From positions 1 through 64,000 of the forward strand of contig NZ_NFJP01000018.1 of the NCBI RefSeq assembly GCF_002159915.1: a DNA stretch of 64,000 nucleotides. Direction: 5' to 3'. This DNA comes from Gordonibacter sp. An230. GTDB lineage: Bacteria; Actinomycetota; Coriobacteriia; Coriobacteriales; Eggerthellaceae. The stretch's first letter is position 1. Each line of letters starts with the position of its first letter. Of this stretch, positions 42,993-52,571 are shown one piece after another. The position numbers were made by a program, and so were the translations under genes. The notes under the pieces were generated by a model. It did not search any database. It saw only the letters and a program-made list of their open reading frames with translations, and was not told the origin of the DNA.

Positions 42993-44000
42993 ATGAAGAA
43001 CATCCTGATGATAGCCACTGGTGGTACGATCGCCTCGGTCGAGGACGGAGGCGGGCTTCGTCCCGCCCTCACCGGGGAGGAGCTCGCGTGCTACGTGCCC
43101 GAGGTCGCTGGCCTATGCAATCTCGACGTTGTGCAGCCCATGAACATCGACAGCACCAACATGCGCCCCGCCGACTGGATGCGCATCCGCGACGAGATCG
43201 TGCGCGCCTACGACGCCTACGACGGCTTCGTCGTGCTCCACGGCACCGACACCATGGCCTACACGGCCGCCGCGCTGTCCTACCTCATCCAAGAAAGCCC
43301 GAAGCCCATCGTGCTCACCGGGTCGCAAAAGCCCATGGCGAACCCCTTCACCGATGCGAAGCTCAACGTGTACCAAAGCCTGCTTTACGCCGCCGACGAC
43401 CGCTCGCGCGACGTGTCGGTGGTGTTCGGCGGCGCCGTGATCGCAGGCACGCGCGCGCGAAAGCAGCGCACCATGAGCTTCAACGCGTTTTCGAGCGTGA
43501 ACTTCCCCGAGATCGCGCTCATCAGGAACGATCGCATCGTCCGCGCCGGCTCGACGACGCGGACGCGCGCCGCTTCCGACGAGAGCGCCCTCCGCGTTTA
43601 CGATCGGCTCGACGAGCGCGTGTGCGTGCTCAAGCTGATGCCGGGCATGAGCCCGGGGCTCTTCTCCCTGCTCGCGCACGACTATGATGCCCTCATCCTC
43701 GAGACGTTCGGCGTCGGCGGCGTTCCCGCCTATGGCGGCTTTCAACGCGCGCTGTTCGACTGGGTGGATGCCGGTCGCACGCTCGTGCTGACCACGCAGG
43801 TGCCTGAAGAAGGGTGTGACCTGGGAGTCTACGAAGTTGGGCGCGCCTTCGCCGAGCATCCGGGCATTCTCGACGGCGGCGATATGACCACCGAGGCGCT
43901 CGTGGCGAAAACCATGTGGGCGCGCGGGCAGGCGAGCGGTGCCGACGAGGTGCGCGCGCTGTTCGGCCGCGTGGTGAACCACGACCGCACGACGGCGTGA
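42993..44000 (+). CDS. ansA: L-asparaginase (type I-like, cytoplasmic)
   Basis: A 335-residue asparaginase. Both catalytic threonine motifs are present: IATGGTIAS (residues 7-15) and LHGTDTMAYTAAALSYL (about 83-99). The catalytic lysine region is LTGSQKPM. It hydrolyses asparagine to aspartate and ammonia; lack of a signal peptide makes it cytoplasmic. ATG 42993 has GAGGAG 8 bases upstream. It converges with the RNA phosphodiesterase gene. A glutaminyl-tRNA amidotransferase D-type role is less likely as gatE is absent. Confidence 0.93.
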   Translation: MKNILMIATGGTIASVEDGGGLRPALTGEELACYVPEVAGLCNLDVVQPMNIDSTNMRPADWMRIRDEIVRAYDAYDGFVVLHGTDTMAYTAAALSYLIQESPKPIVLTGSQKPMANPFTDAKLNVYQSLLYAADDRSRDVSVVFGGAVIAGTRARKQRTMSFNAFSSVNFPEIALIRNDRIVRAGSTTRTRAASDESALRVYDRLDERVCVLKLMPGMSPGLFSLLAHDYDALILETFGVGGVPAYGGFQRALFDWVDAGRTLVLTTQVPEEGCDLGVYEVGRAFAEHPGILDGGDMTTEALVAKTMWARGQASGADEVRALFGRVVNHDRTTA

Positions 44001-44018
44001 GGTCGTCCATTCCGGGTG

Positions 44019-44549
44019 CTACCCGCCGAGACGGACGGAGCTGAGAGGCTCGTACACGGCGCCGTCGCTGCGAAGCGCGCTTTTGAACAGCGTGGCCGTC
44101 TCGGCTTGATCGGCAAGCGGGAAGGGCAGAGGCGGCAGGCTTCTGCGGGGAACGCAAGCGCGTCGGGCAAGCGTGACGTGAGGTTTGAACGGCTTGCCGT
44201 CGAAAGAGAGCCCGCGCGCGGCAAGCTCTTGCCGCACGCGGGCGGCAAGGCGCTCGAGTTCCGAGGATCGATCGATGCCGAGCCACAGCGTCGTGTCGCT
44301 CTCATGGCCGAACGTGCCCAGGCCCGCAGTGCGAAGCGGGATGCGCGGCGAGCCTTTGCACGCAGCCTCCAGGGCTTCCGCAGCGGCCGGCACGTCGGCT
44401 TCGGGCACCTCTCCCAAAAACGCGAGCGTAAGGTGGCGGGCCTCGCGTGGTAGGAAGCGGCCCTTCACGACGGCTTCCAGCCGGTGGGCGAGCGCCGACG
44501 TGTCATCTGCGAAGCGCGTGGGCAGTTCGAGGGCGATAAACGTGCGCAT
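44019..44549 (-). CDS. thpR: RNA 2',3'-cyclic phosphodiesterase (LigT/ThpR family)
   Basis: A 176-residue 2H phosphoesterase. Both HxTx motifs are visible: HLTLAFLGEV (about 39-48) and HVTLARR (about 126-132). It opens 2',3'-cyclic phosphate ends of RNA. ATG 44549 has AAAGGAAG upstream. It converges with asparaginase, with ~18 bp between stops. Confidence 0.9.
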   Translation of the reverse strand: MRTFIALELPTRFADDTSALAHRLEAVVKGRFLPREARHLTLAFLGEVPEADVPAAAEALEAACKGSPRIPLRTAGLGTFGHESDTTLWLGIDRSSELERLAARVRQELAARGLSFDGKPFKPHVTLARRACVPRRSLPPLPFPLADQAETATLFKSALRSDGAVYEPLSSVRLGG

Positions 44550-44946
44550 GGCTGCTTCCTTTCGGAGTTCTCCAGCTGCCAGATGCCGGGCGGCTCCTTT
44601 GCCGCGGGCTCGGGAAGGGCGCGGTGCGGTCACGGTCGGCGACGGCGCTGCTGTCCGGCGCGCTTTGCGGGACGCCCTGCGTTCGGCGGCGAGCAGTGAG
44701 CCGCACGCGACATCGACCGGCGGCGTTCTGATCTTGCGGAAGCGGCGGCCGGGCGCTTCGGGGAAGCTTCATGCGGCGGCCATCCGCGCGAGGCGATTGT
44801 AACCCTTTGGGCCCTTTTCCGCTAGGGTCGCGCGCATACGGGACGGCCTCGTTTTGCGCTCGGCGAGTTCGACGGCGCTGTTATATAATCGACGACTGTA
44901 GGAGAATCGGGGGCTGCTACCCCGTGCTTGACGGAGAAGAGGGTCG
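44550..44946. other. Divergent intergenic region before helicase-nuclease
   Basis: About 400 bp without a gene. TATAAT (44884-44889) is a likely -10 for the helicase gene. CGGGG/CCCCG hairpin (44908-44924) lies in its leader, before GGAGAAGAGGG. Confidence 0.5.
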
Positions 44947-47928
44947 ATGGGAAAGAAACGCGGCAAAACGCGCAAGAGGCTTCTCGCGTATCTGGAGGAG
45001 GCTGCGCGGATTGCCGGCGAGGCCGGGCCGGAGGCGGTCCGCGGTCACGATTGCTACCGGGACGGTCAGGCGTTCTATTCCCTGCTCTGGTACTTCCGCA
45101 ATTGCATCTGCGACGATCTGGACAGGGACCAGCCAGACCGCTATTCGCCGCTTCTCGATGCGTACCTTGGCGCCGACATCCCGGACGTCTTCCATCCCCC
45201 GGCGCTCGAGCCGGAGTCGACGCGCGCCGAAGACGAGCTGCTCGAGCGCCTGTTCCCGCAAAGCAGGTATCCGCTCAACGGCAATCAGCGCATCGCCGTG
45301 CACAAGGCGCTCCATTTCCCTTTGTCCATCATCAAAGGGCCGCCGGGCACGGGCAAGACCGAGACCATCTTGCGCATCGCCGCGATGGCGGTAGCGCGCG
45401 GCGAGCGCGTCGCCGTCGTGTCGACGAATTCCGCGGCGGTGCGACATGTTGAGAAGAAGGTCGATGAAGCGCTCGAGCGTTACGGGCGCAGGAGTCCCGC
45501 CGATGCCAAAAGGCTGTTCGAAGGGGATCTCGCGTACCAGGCCGCCTGCAAGCACGTCGCCCTTGGCAGCAAGGGGAACCGGGAGGGGGCCGTCGATCCG
45601 TTGACCGGCGCGTCTTTGGCGTTCGAATCGGGAGAGCACGCGTTTCCCAACGGCGAGGTCGTCACGGGGTGGGAGCTGAACAAGGAGTTCGATTCCTTCA
45701 CGGCCAAGTTCCCGTTCGTCACGAGCACGGTGCACTCTTTGAAGAAGTGTTTCGTCGACGGCGATGCCAAACGTTACGACCTGCTGATCATGGACGAAGC
45801 GTCGCAGACCAATCTCGTTGTGGGGGTGGTCGCCATGAGCTGCGCGCGCAGGATGGTGGTCGTGGGCGACGAGGAGCAGCTTCCTCCGGTGATCAGCGAC
45901 GACTACCGAATCGCCGTGAAGGGCGTTTCCGACGACCTCAAGCCGTTCAAGAAAAAGCGCGTGTCGCCCTACGACATGGCACGCGAGGGCCATAGCTTCC
46001 TCTCATCGTGCTACGAGGTGTTCGGCGACGAGAATCCCGAACTGCGCACGATGCTCACCGAGCACTACCGGTGCCATCCCGCCATCATCGGGTTCTGCAA
46101 CGAGGAGGTGTACGGCCGCGAACTGCAGATCGAGACGCCCGTGCAAAGCGGGAGCGCCCCGTGCCCCATTAGGATATGCTGGTACGAGGGCGACTACCGC
46201 GAGGGCGTTTGGCCGCCGACGGCCCCTCCCGAGGAAGAGCCCGACAAGAAACTGCGCGCAACCTGCGTGAACCGCAAGCAGATGGCGATTCTCCGCGAGG
46301 AGGAGGGCGCGCAGCTCCTCAGCCTTGCGACCAAGGGGAAGTCCATCTGCATCCTCTCGCCGTTCAGGGGGCAGATCTACCTGCTGAGGGCGTTCGTCCG
46401 GCAGCTGCTTAAAGGCGTCGTCGCCGAAAACGAGATCGAATTGGAGACGGGCGAGGGGGAGGAGCGCGAGGCGGTCGGACTCGAGCAGGTGTACACGCTC
46501 ACCATTCATAAATCGCAGGGACAGGAGTTCGATGTGGTGTATCTCCTTCCTGTCGAGGACGGCAACTGGGAGTGGCCTTGGTCGCAGGGACGGCGGCTCG
46601 TGAACGTGGCGGCGTCCCGCGCGAAGGAGGAGCTGCGGGTGATCTTGTCCACGAAGCTCCTCGATGGAGACACCCAGGAGTGGCTCGCAGGTCGGCAGGC
46701 GTACGCCAAGAGGCCGGCGAAAAGCGAGGACGATCCCGAGAACCAGGAGATGTTCGTGCGCAAGCTCGTTGAGTACACGCGCCGGACGATCGACGGGCTT
46801 TCCGAAGGGGATGCCGAGCGCCAGCGTGCCCATCCGTCGTTCGGGTTCCATCGGTCCGTGATATCGTCGGTGTTCGACGATATCCCCTTCGAGCAGAATC
46901 CGAAGAGGGAGGGCGGGGATTACGCTCCCGAACGGTGCATCGAAAAGGCGTTGAGGGCGATGCGCCTCCCCGGATTGGCGGTCGTGAAGCAGGTGACGTT
47001 CGACCAGGTGCTGCTCGAAGGCGGACGCATCCGGTTGAGCGATTGCTGCAAAAGCGAGTACGACTGTCCGTCCGAGGCCCACTTTGACTTCGTGATTGTC
47101 GAAGTCGCGACCGGGCGGGTGGTGATGGCTCTCGAAGTCGACGGGTGCAACCACCGTTTCAAGAGGAAGAAGGGACGCATCGATTATTCCCAGATGCTTG
47201 CCGACGACGCCAAGAACGTCGTGGCGAGGGACGTCTGCCATGCGACGCTCGCGTGGTTGGGGCCCGTGCGCGACGGATCCCTGCCTTGCGGCGCCCAGGG
47301 CTTAAGGACAGCTCAGGGCGATTGGACGTGCTTTCCGAGCCGGATGAAGGCCTCGTCGTCGTTCGTGTTCCTGCGCGTTCCGTCCGACGGCAGCACGTTT
47401 TGGGAGACCGACGCGCTGCGCCGGGAGGCGCGCCGAATCGGCGCCGACAAACGCATCGCCAGCTCGTACGAACCGCCGACCATCGAGGAGTACGTGCGGG
47501 CGCAGCAGGGGATCTTCGAAGGGGGCGAGGCGGCGGAGGTGCGCGTGGCCGAGGACGTGTGGCGCGCGGTGGGGTCGGCTTCCGGCCGCTTCGCCCCTTC
47601 CGTTTCCGCTCGGGACTGCGGCTCCGTGTCCGGAAATCGTCCTATGAAGATCACGGAGTGCCTGGCGGAATGGCGAAAGGATGCGCGGCTCGCCAGCTTG
47701 CTGAAGGGCGTGAGCGCCGCCGACCTGAACGCTCGCCTGGTGCGGGCGGGCTACCAGGTGCTCGAAGGAGGGGATCTTCGCCGTCGCGTGCCCTCCGAAC
47801 AGGGAAGGAGCATTGGCATGACCTCGTATCATGGCCGGAGCGCCGACGGACCGTACGTTTGCCCGGAGTACTCCCGGGAGGCGCGAGAGCACTTGGCCGA
47901 GCGGATGGAGGATATCCTGCGGGCGTGA
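44947..47928 (+). CDS. SF1 (Upf1-like) helicase fused to DUF2726-type nuclease domain
   Basis: A 993-residue protein. After a ~105-residue N-terminal region come the Q motif LNGNQRIAV and Walker A GPPGTGKT (131-138); Walker B MDEASQ (~280), MVVVGDEEQLPP, EHYRCHP and TIHKSQGQEFDVVYL with NVAASRAKE are Upf1/AAA_12-type helicase motifs. A DUF2726-like restriction-endonuclease fold follows at about 645-770, with AHFDFVIVEVATGRVVMALE and VDGCNHRF supplying the D and ExD-type acidic residues. The C-terminus has a short winged-helix-like unit and a Tyr-rich ending. Such helicase-nuclease fusions are frequent in defence islands; the role is inferred. ATG has GGAGAAGAGGG upstream. Confidence 0.88.
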   Translation: MGKKRGKTRKRLLAYLEEAARIAGEAGPEAVRGHDCYRDGQAFYSLLWYFRNCICDDLDRDQPDRYSPLLDAYLGADIPDVFHPPALEPESTRAEDELLERLFPQSRYPLNGNQRIAVHKALHFPLSIIKGPPGTGKTETILRIAAMAVARGERVAVVSTNSAAVRHVEKKVDEALERYGRRSPADAKRLFEGDLAYQAACKHVALGSKGNREGAVDPLTGASLAFESGEHAFPNGEVVTGWELNKEFDSFTAKFPFVTSTVHSLKKCFVDGDAKRYDLLIMDEASQTNLVVGVVAMSCARRMVVVGDEEQLPPVISDDYRIAVKGVSDDLKPFKKKRVSPYDMAREGHSFLSSCYEVFGDENPELRTMLTEHYRCHPAIIGFCNEEVYGRELQIETPVQSGSAPCPIRICWYEGDYREGVWPPTAPPEEEPDKKLRATCVNRKQMAILREEEGAQLLSLATKGKSICILSPFRGQIYLLRAFVRQLLKGVVAENEIELETGEGEEREAVGLEQVYTLTIHKSQGQEFDVVYLLPVEDGNWEWPWSQGRRLVNVAASRAKEELRVILSTKLLDGDTQEWLAGRQAYAKRPAKSEDDPENQEMFVRKLVEYTRRTIDGLSEGDAERQRAHPSFGFHRSVISSVFDDIPFEQNPKREGGDYAPERCIEKALRAMRLPGLAVVKQVTFDQVLLEGGRIRLSDCCKSEYDCPSEAHFDFVIVEVATGRVVMALEVDGCNHRFKRKKGRIDYSQMLADDAKNVVARDVCHATLAWLGPVRDGSLPCGAQGLRTAQGDWTCFPSRMKASSSFVFLRVPSDGSTFWETDALRREARRIGADKRIASSYEPPTIEEYVRAQQGIFEGGEAAEVRVAEDVWRAVGSASGRFAPSVSARDCGSVSGNRPMKITECLAEWRKDARLASLLKGVSAADLNARLVRAGYQVLEGGDLRRRVPSEQGRSIGMTSYHGRSADGPYVCPEYSREAREHLAERMEDILRA

Positions 47929-47991
47929 GCGGTTTCGGACGCGCAGGCGATCAGAGGAGCCCCTCCGTCGTGCGTTCCGGCGTCCTGCCCG

Positions 47992-50160
47992 TTAGGCATC
48001 GTGCAGCAGCGGCGTCAGCTCGCCGTGCGCGAGGATGACGAGCGAGCGGGTGGCGCGGGAGAGCGTGGTGTAGAGGCGTCGCCGCGCGAGCGGGTCGCCG
48101 TCGGGGAAGATGCGGGCCGAGGCGTTGGGCACGATGACCCGGTCGAACTCGAGGCCCTTCGCCAGTTTGAGGGTGATGAGCACGATGCCGCTTTCGGGGA
48201 GCGCCGTCGTGTCGTCCGCAAGCGGGGGAGCGTCGCTTCCGAGCAGCGCCTGGAGGCGCTTCGCCTCGTGCTTCCACGGCACGACGACGGCGGCCAGCCC
48301 TTCGTCGGCGCGTGCTGCGGCCACAGCCTCGCGCAGCGCCGCGACGTAGGACGCCTCGTCGGGGCAGCGCACGATGGCCGGGGGCTCGTCGGCCCGCTGG
48401 ACGGCCGAGATGCAGGTGCGCTCGCCTTCGCCGAGCAGGCTTGCGAACAGCCTGGTGATCTCGGGGGTTGAACGGTAGCTCGTCATCAGGCGGCATTCCT
48501 CCACCTGCCCGCGCGCGGCTTCGAACACCTCCCGTACCTCGTCGAACGTTGCCGTGCCGGACGCGATGGCCTGGTTCGGGTCGCCGAGCAGCAGGAAGCG
48601 CGCGCGTCGGAAGTAGCGCGCGAGCACGGCCAGCTGGGCGGCGGTGTAGTCCTGCACCTCGTCGATCATCACGTACTTCGCATCCGGGTTTCCGAGGCCC
48701 GTGAGCGCCATCTTCAAGTAGAGCCATTCGATGGGCGCGAGGCCGTCGGTGCCGAGCAGGCGCATGCCGATGCGGTCGATGCGCAGCCAGTCGTCGTTGC
48801 CGACGGCGGCGAAAGCGTCCGCACAGCGCTCGCGCACAAGGCGCAGCGCGAGCGCCCGCTCTTCTTGCTCGTCTGCAGGGACGACAGCCTCGTGGAAGAT
48901 GCGCATCTGCTCGTCGAGGGTGAGGGCGGAAAGCTCGTCGAGGATCTCGTCGGTGCCGGACAACTGGGCGAGCCTGGCCTCCAGACGCGCTTCGAGCTCC
49001 TCGCGCATGAGCGTGACGCGGTGCGGGCCAGCAGGGGCGCGGCGCAGCTTGTCCGAAAGCTTCCGGATGGAGTCGGCCGAGATGAGGCGTCTGCCGCCTG
49101 CGCGGATGTCGCAGAAGTCGAAAGGGTCGAACTCGAAGTCTGCGAGGGCTTCGTCGATGCGCTCGAAGGATGCGAGGGGCACGTTCGCCTCGCCGATGCC
49201 TCGATCATTCGGCAAAAGGCCGTGCGCGAACTCGTCCCACGTGAGGCTTTCGGGATTGCGCTCGCCGAGATCCGGCAGCACACCTGCGATGTAGTCGCGA
49301 AACACCGGATTCGGCGTGATGAGGAAGACGTCGCGAGGATCGAGGGTGCCGCGCATCCGGTAGAACAGGTACGCGATACGCTGGAGCAGCACGGACGTCT
49401 TTCCGCTGCCCGCGATGCCGCTCACCAGGAGCACCGGCACGTCCTCGTGACGCACGACGAGGTTCTGCTCCTTCTGTATGGTGGCGGTGATGGCCTGCAT
49501 CTGCGCTGTGCGGCGCTTCGAGAGCGATGCGAGCAAAAGCGAGTCCTGTATGGCGACGGAGGTGTCGAAGTAGGCGTTCAGGCGGTCCTCGTCGATGTCG
49601 AACTGGCGTCGCAGCTTGAGGTCCGCCTCGATGGTGCGTCCGTCGGCCACGTAGGATGTTGGCCCTGTGTCTTGGTTGTAGTACACCTCAGCCACGGGCG
49701 AGCGCCAGTCCACGACAAGGCGCCGGCACGCCTCGTCCGATATCCCCGCCGTGCCGATGTAGAGCTCCTTGGGCGCCTGGCCGGGCTTGAACTGCAGGAC
49801 CACCTTCGCGAAATAAGGCTGTTTGAGCAGAAGCTCGACCTTCGCCAGCTTCTCGGCGTCGGCGTCCTGCGCCGCGTTGTACCCGTCGATCACGCGGTTC
49901 ATGGCGGCGAAGTCGGCGTACGTCTCCATCGCGTCCGCATACGTTGCGAAGTTCGGGGCCAGCTCCTCGGCCATGGATCGCTTGTCCTCGGCAGCCGCCG
50001 CGCGCGTGCGTTCCATCTTGTGCGCCAGGTCGCGTCCGATTTCCCGAATCTTGCCGTACGTGTCCGAAAGGTGATGCTGCTCGTCGCGAAAGATCGGGTC
50101 GTCAGGCTGGGTTGGTGTGTCCGTCCGCGTTTCGGACGGTTGGCTGTCCTTTTGCTGCAC
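47992..50160 (-). CDS. helD: HelD-type UvrD-like helicase (RNA polymerase recycling factor)
   Basis: A 722-residue SF1 ATPase of HelD class. An N-terminal coiled-coil arm (about 25-110), WRSPVAEVYY, Walker A VSGIAGSGKTS, the long inserted region, MIDEVQDY, LLGDPNQAI, TSYRSTPEI and ITLKLAKGLEFDRVIVPN are diagnostic. HelD removes stalled RNA polymerase from DNA and protects it from rifamycins in some actinobacteria. GTG 50160 is chosen because AAGGAG lies 6 bases upstream; the longer frame to 50397 is Arg-rich and non-native. Confidence 0.92.
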   Translation of the reverse strand: MQQKDSQPSETRTDTPTQPDDPIFRDEQHHLSDTYGKIREIGRDLAHKMERTRAAAAEDKRSMAEELAPNFATYADAMETYADFAAMNRVIDGYNAAQDADAEKLAKVELLLKQPYFAKVVLQFKPGQAPKELYIGTAGISDEACRRLVVDWRSPVAEVYYNQDTGPTSYVADGRTIEADLKLRRQFDIDEDRLNAYFDTSVAIQDSLLLASLSKRRTAQMQAITATIQKEQNLVVRHEDVPVLLVSGIAGSGKTSVLLQRIAYLFYRMRGTLDPRDVFLITPNPVFRDYIAGVLPDLGERNPESLTWDEFAHGLLPNDRGIGEANVPLASFERIDEALADFEFDPFDFCDIRAGGRRLISADSIRKLSDKLRRAPAGPHRVTLMREELEARLEARLAQLSGTDEILDELSALTLDEQMRIFHEAVVPADEQEERALALRLVRERCADAFAAVGNDDWLRIDRIGMRLLGTDGLAPIEWLYLKMALTGLGNPDAKYVMIDEVQDYTAAQLAVLARYFRRARFLLLGDPNQAIASGTATFDEVREVFEAARGQVEECRLMTSYRSTPEITRLFASLLGEGERTCISAVQRADEPPAIVRCPDEASYVAALREAVAAARADEGLAAVVVPWKHEAKRLQALLGSDAPPLADDTTALPESGIVLITLKLAKGLEFDRVIVPNASARIFPDGDPLARRRLYTTLSRATRSLVILAHGELTPLLHDA

Positions 50161-50439
50161 CGGTTCTCCTTGCAGTTCGTCTATCCCCGTTTCGAGCCTT
50201 GGCGGCGTATGCCGCCCTTGCGTCCGGCCGCCTTGTTCGGTCCGAAGCCCGCGTGGAACCGTCCTGGCGCGGGCTTCGGGGGGCGTCCCGTCGCGTTTTT
50301 GGCGCGCGACGCCTGCTTCCACTCCGCGCGCCGTGCGCAGTGCGCGTCGTCGCGAGATGCGCTCATCGATCGATCTCCTCCGCGGTTCTCCGGACACCGT
50401 CCGGACGGCCTCGCCGTGTCGGCTCCGAGCGGGCCCTCG

Positions 50440-50859
50440 CTACACCAGCTTGCCCTTGCAATGGTCGATCATGTGCTGCACGGTCTGCGCCGTCCAGCCG
50501 GAAAAATCGCGTTTGCACGGCCTGAGCTCGCCGTCCGCCAGCTCGTCGTAGGCTACTTTGATGCGATCGAAGCGCGTCACTTTCGACTCCTCGTCGCGCG
50601 TGAGGCACCCTTCGGTCGTCTTGAACGCATCGAGGCCGAGCTTGAGGACGGGATTGTACATGACGTGCGGCTGGTCGTCTTCGTCGAGGTAGGCGACGAC
50701 GCGCTTCGCCACGCCGATCTGGTTGGCCGCCAGGCACGCGGCATCCTCGAGGGAGGCAAGCGTGTCGAGCAGGTCCTGCGCCACGTCGGCGTCATCGGCG
50801 GTGGCCTCCTCGCACGGTTTAGAGAGGAGGGTTTCGTCCTTCACGAGTTCTTTGATCAT
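50440..50859 (-). CDS. Peptide deformylase-like protein with altered active site
   Basis: A 139-residue deformylase-fold protein. Motif 1 is ACLAANQIG (canonical GLAAxQ), motif 2 is EGCLT (cysteine metal ligand present), and motif 3 is QHMIDHCKGKL, where the canonical HExxH reads HMIDH. Both histidines are kept but the catalytic glutamate is Met. It may bind metal without removing formyl groups efficiently, or represent a separate branch. ATG 50859 has AAGGAG upstream. A canonical deformylase must be elsewhere if this one is inactive. Confidence 0.85.
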   Translation of the reverse strand: MIKELVKDETLLSKPCEEATADDADVAQDLLDTLASLEDAACLAANQIGVAKRVVAYLDEDDQPHVMYNPVLKLGLDAFKTTEGCLTRDEESKVTRFDRIKVAYDELADGELRPCKRDFSGWTAQTVQHMIDHCKGKLV

Positions 50860-51305
50860 GGTCGCTCCTTGTCGATGCGCGCCGCTCTCTTGCGGCCTGG
50901 GACGGTGGTATGCGATTCGAAGAATTCTATCACGAGGCCCCCGCGCGAGCGGCAATTCTTTCAAGCTTTGGCCCTTTTGCCTTCCCGCTTTTGCGAAAAC
51001 CTTCCGGGCAGGTGCCCTGCGCGATGCGAGGAGGGCGTCTTCGGGCCTCTCCCGCCACATGCGGCTTTCCGCTGCGGAGGACGCGTTCGTTTCCGAACCT
51101 CCTTCGTCGCGCCTTGCCCGCCTTTCGGGAAAGTTGACAAAAAGGAGACTTTTCGATCGGCACTGATGGAGAAAATGTCGATGGGAGGGGGTGTCCAATC
51201 GTCGGCTTGTTGCCAAATCGTGGGAGAGTGCATATCATTGCTTTCGATACTCTGACAGAATGCGAGATATTTGCGCGTCTGAGACGCGTTCAGGAGAGTT
51301 ACTGC
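50860..51305. other. Intergenic region before capsule-control operon
   Basis: About 445 bp separating two divergent genes; no gene is supported. It holds a promoter at 51210-51238 and a TTGACA hexamer (51134-51139) without a matching -10. Confidence 0.5.
51210..51238 (+). promoter_or_regulatory. Promoter of LCP-CpsCDB operon
   Basis: TTGCCA (51210-51215), 17-base spacer, TATCAT (51233-51238); the start codon is 67 bases downstream. Confidence 0.5.
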
Positions 51306-52520
51306 ATGCAGGAGCGACCCCACAACGAGTTCGGGCGTGCTGGCGAGCGGCCCGCCGGGATGAAGCACGCCGCCGATCAGGGCAGGGTTGGCGCGCACCG
51401 TGCGTTTGAGCCTGATCGGCCGCGCGGCGCCGAAGGATCCGCCTACATGCCCGTTGGCCCTGATCTCGCCAAATCCCAGGACATCATCCGCATCCGCAAG
51501 AAGCGCAAGAAGCACTCGGGCCGCAAGGCGCTGCTCATCGTTGTCGCGGTGATCGTCTGCGTGTTCGGCGTGGTCGGAGGTGCCGCCGCGCTGTATTTCA
51601 ACTCCATTAACCAGGCGCTGTCGTTCGAGGACAAAGAAACGATCGAGAGTCTGAAGTCGGTCCTCGAGCCGGTTGTGGTTGATGACGAGAAGGGCGAGCA
51701 GCCCTACTACGTGCTCGTTCTCGGCTCGGACGCGCGCGAGGGCGATACCGCGTCGCGCTCGGACGTCATCATCCTCACCCGGGTCGATCCGAGCAACGGC
51801 CTCATCACCATGGTGTCCATCCCCCGCGACACCATGGTCGAGCTCGAGGGCTATGGCCGCCAGAAGATCAACGCGGCGTACGCTTACGGGGGCGCGGCGG
51901 GCGCGGTCGAGGCGGTCTCCGCGTTTGCCGGGGTGCCCATCAGCCATTACGCCGAAATCCATTTCGAAGAGCTCGAAGAGCTCGTCGACATGCTGGGAGG
52001 CGTGTGGGTGGACGTTCCCGTCACCAACGATGAGACGGGTTCGAGCAACTCGGGCATGCATATCGAGGCCGGAGAGCAGTTGCTCAACGGCGAGCAGGCT
52101 CTCGCGTTCGCTCGCGAGCGTTACGGCTACGTCCGGGGTGACTTTCAGCGTGCAGACAATCAGCGCATCCTTGCGGAAGCCATCGTCAAGAAAGTTCTCA
52201 GCTCCTCGCCGATCGACCTTCCCGGTACTATCCAGAAGCTGGCGGGCTGCGTGAGCACGGATTACGATCTCACCGCCATCATCGATTTGGCGCGGCAGTT
52301 CCAATCCACTTCGACGACGTTCTACTCGGCGCTCGCGCCATCTTCAACGATGACGCTCGACGGCGTGAGCTACGTCGTGGTCGACCCTACCGATTGGGCG
52401 GCCATGATGGAGCGCGTCGATGCCGGGGAGGACCCCACCGCCGTTGAGGCAGACGCGCCCGTTTCAGACGAGGCTCCGGCCGAGGGGGAATCTCCCGGTG
52501 CGGAGGCGGGATCGGCGTAG
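51306..52520 (+). CDS. LytR-CpsA-Psr family glycopolymer transferase
   Basis: A 404-residue membrane-anchored enzyme. A ~75-residue cytoplasmic N-terminus ends in RIRKKRKKHSGRK, then one TM helix (about 78-100). The LCP catalytic domain (about 135-315) has LVLGSDAR, SRSDVIILTRVDP, VSIPRDTMVEL, KINAAYAYGG and ARERYGYVRGDFQRADNQR, which include the pyrophosphate-binding arginines and aspartates. It attaches wall glycopolymers to peptidoglycan outside the membrane. The C-terminus is acidic and Pro/Glu-rich. ATG 51306 has AGGAGAG upstream. It leads an operon with CpsC, CpsD and CpsB homologues. Confidence 0.93.
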   Translation: MQERPHNEFGRAGERPAGMKHAADQGRVGAHRAFEPDRPRGAEGSAYMPVGPDLAKSQDIIRIRKKRKKHSGRKALLIVVAVIVCVFGVVGGAAALYFNSINQALSFEDKETIESLKSVLEPVVVDDEKGEQPYYVLVLGSDAREGDTASRSDVIILTRVDPSNGLITMVSIPRDTMVELEGYGRQKINAAYAYGGAAGAVEAVSAFAGVPISHYAEIHFEELEELVDMLGGVWVDVPVTNDETGSSNSGMHIEAGEQLLNGEQALAFARERYGYVRGDFQRADNQRILAEAIVKKVLSSSPIDLPGTIQKLAGCVSTDYDLTAIIDLARQFQSTSTTFYSALAPSSTMTLDGVSYVVVDPTDWAAMMERVDAGEDPTAVEADAPVSDEAPAEGESPGAEAGSA

Positions 52521-52571
52521 CCGACCGGCGCTCGAACCAGATGACCGATCCGACATGCGCAAAGGACATCC

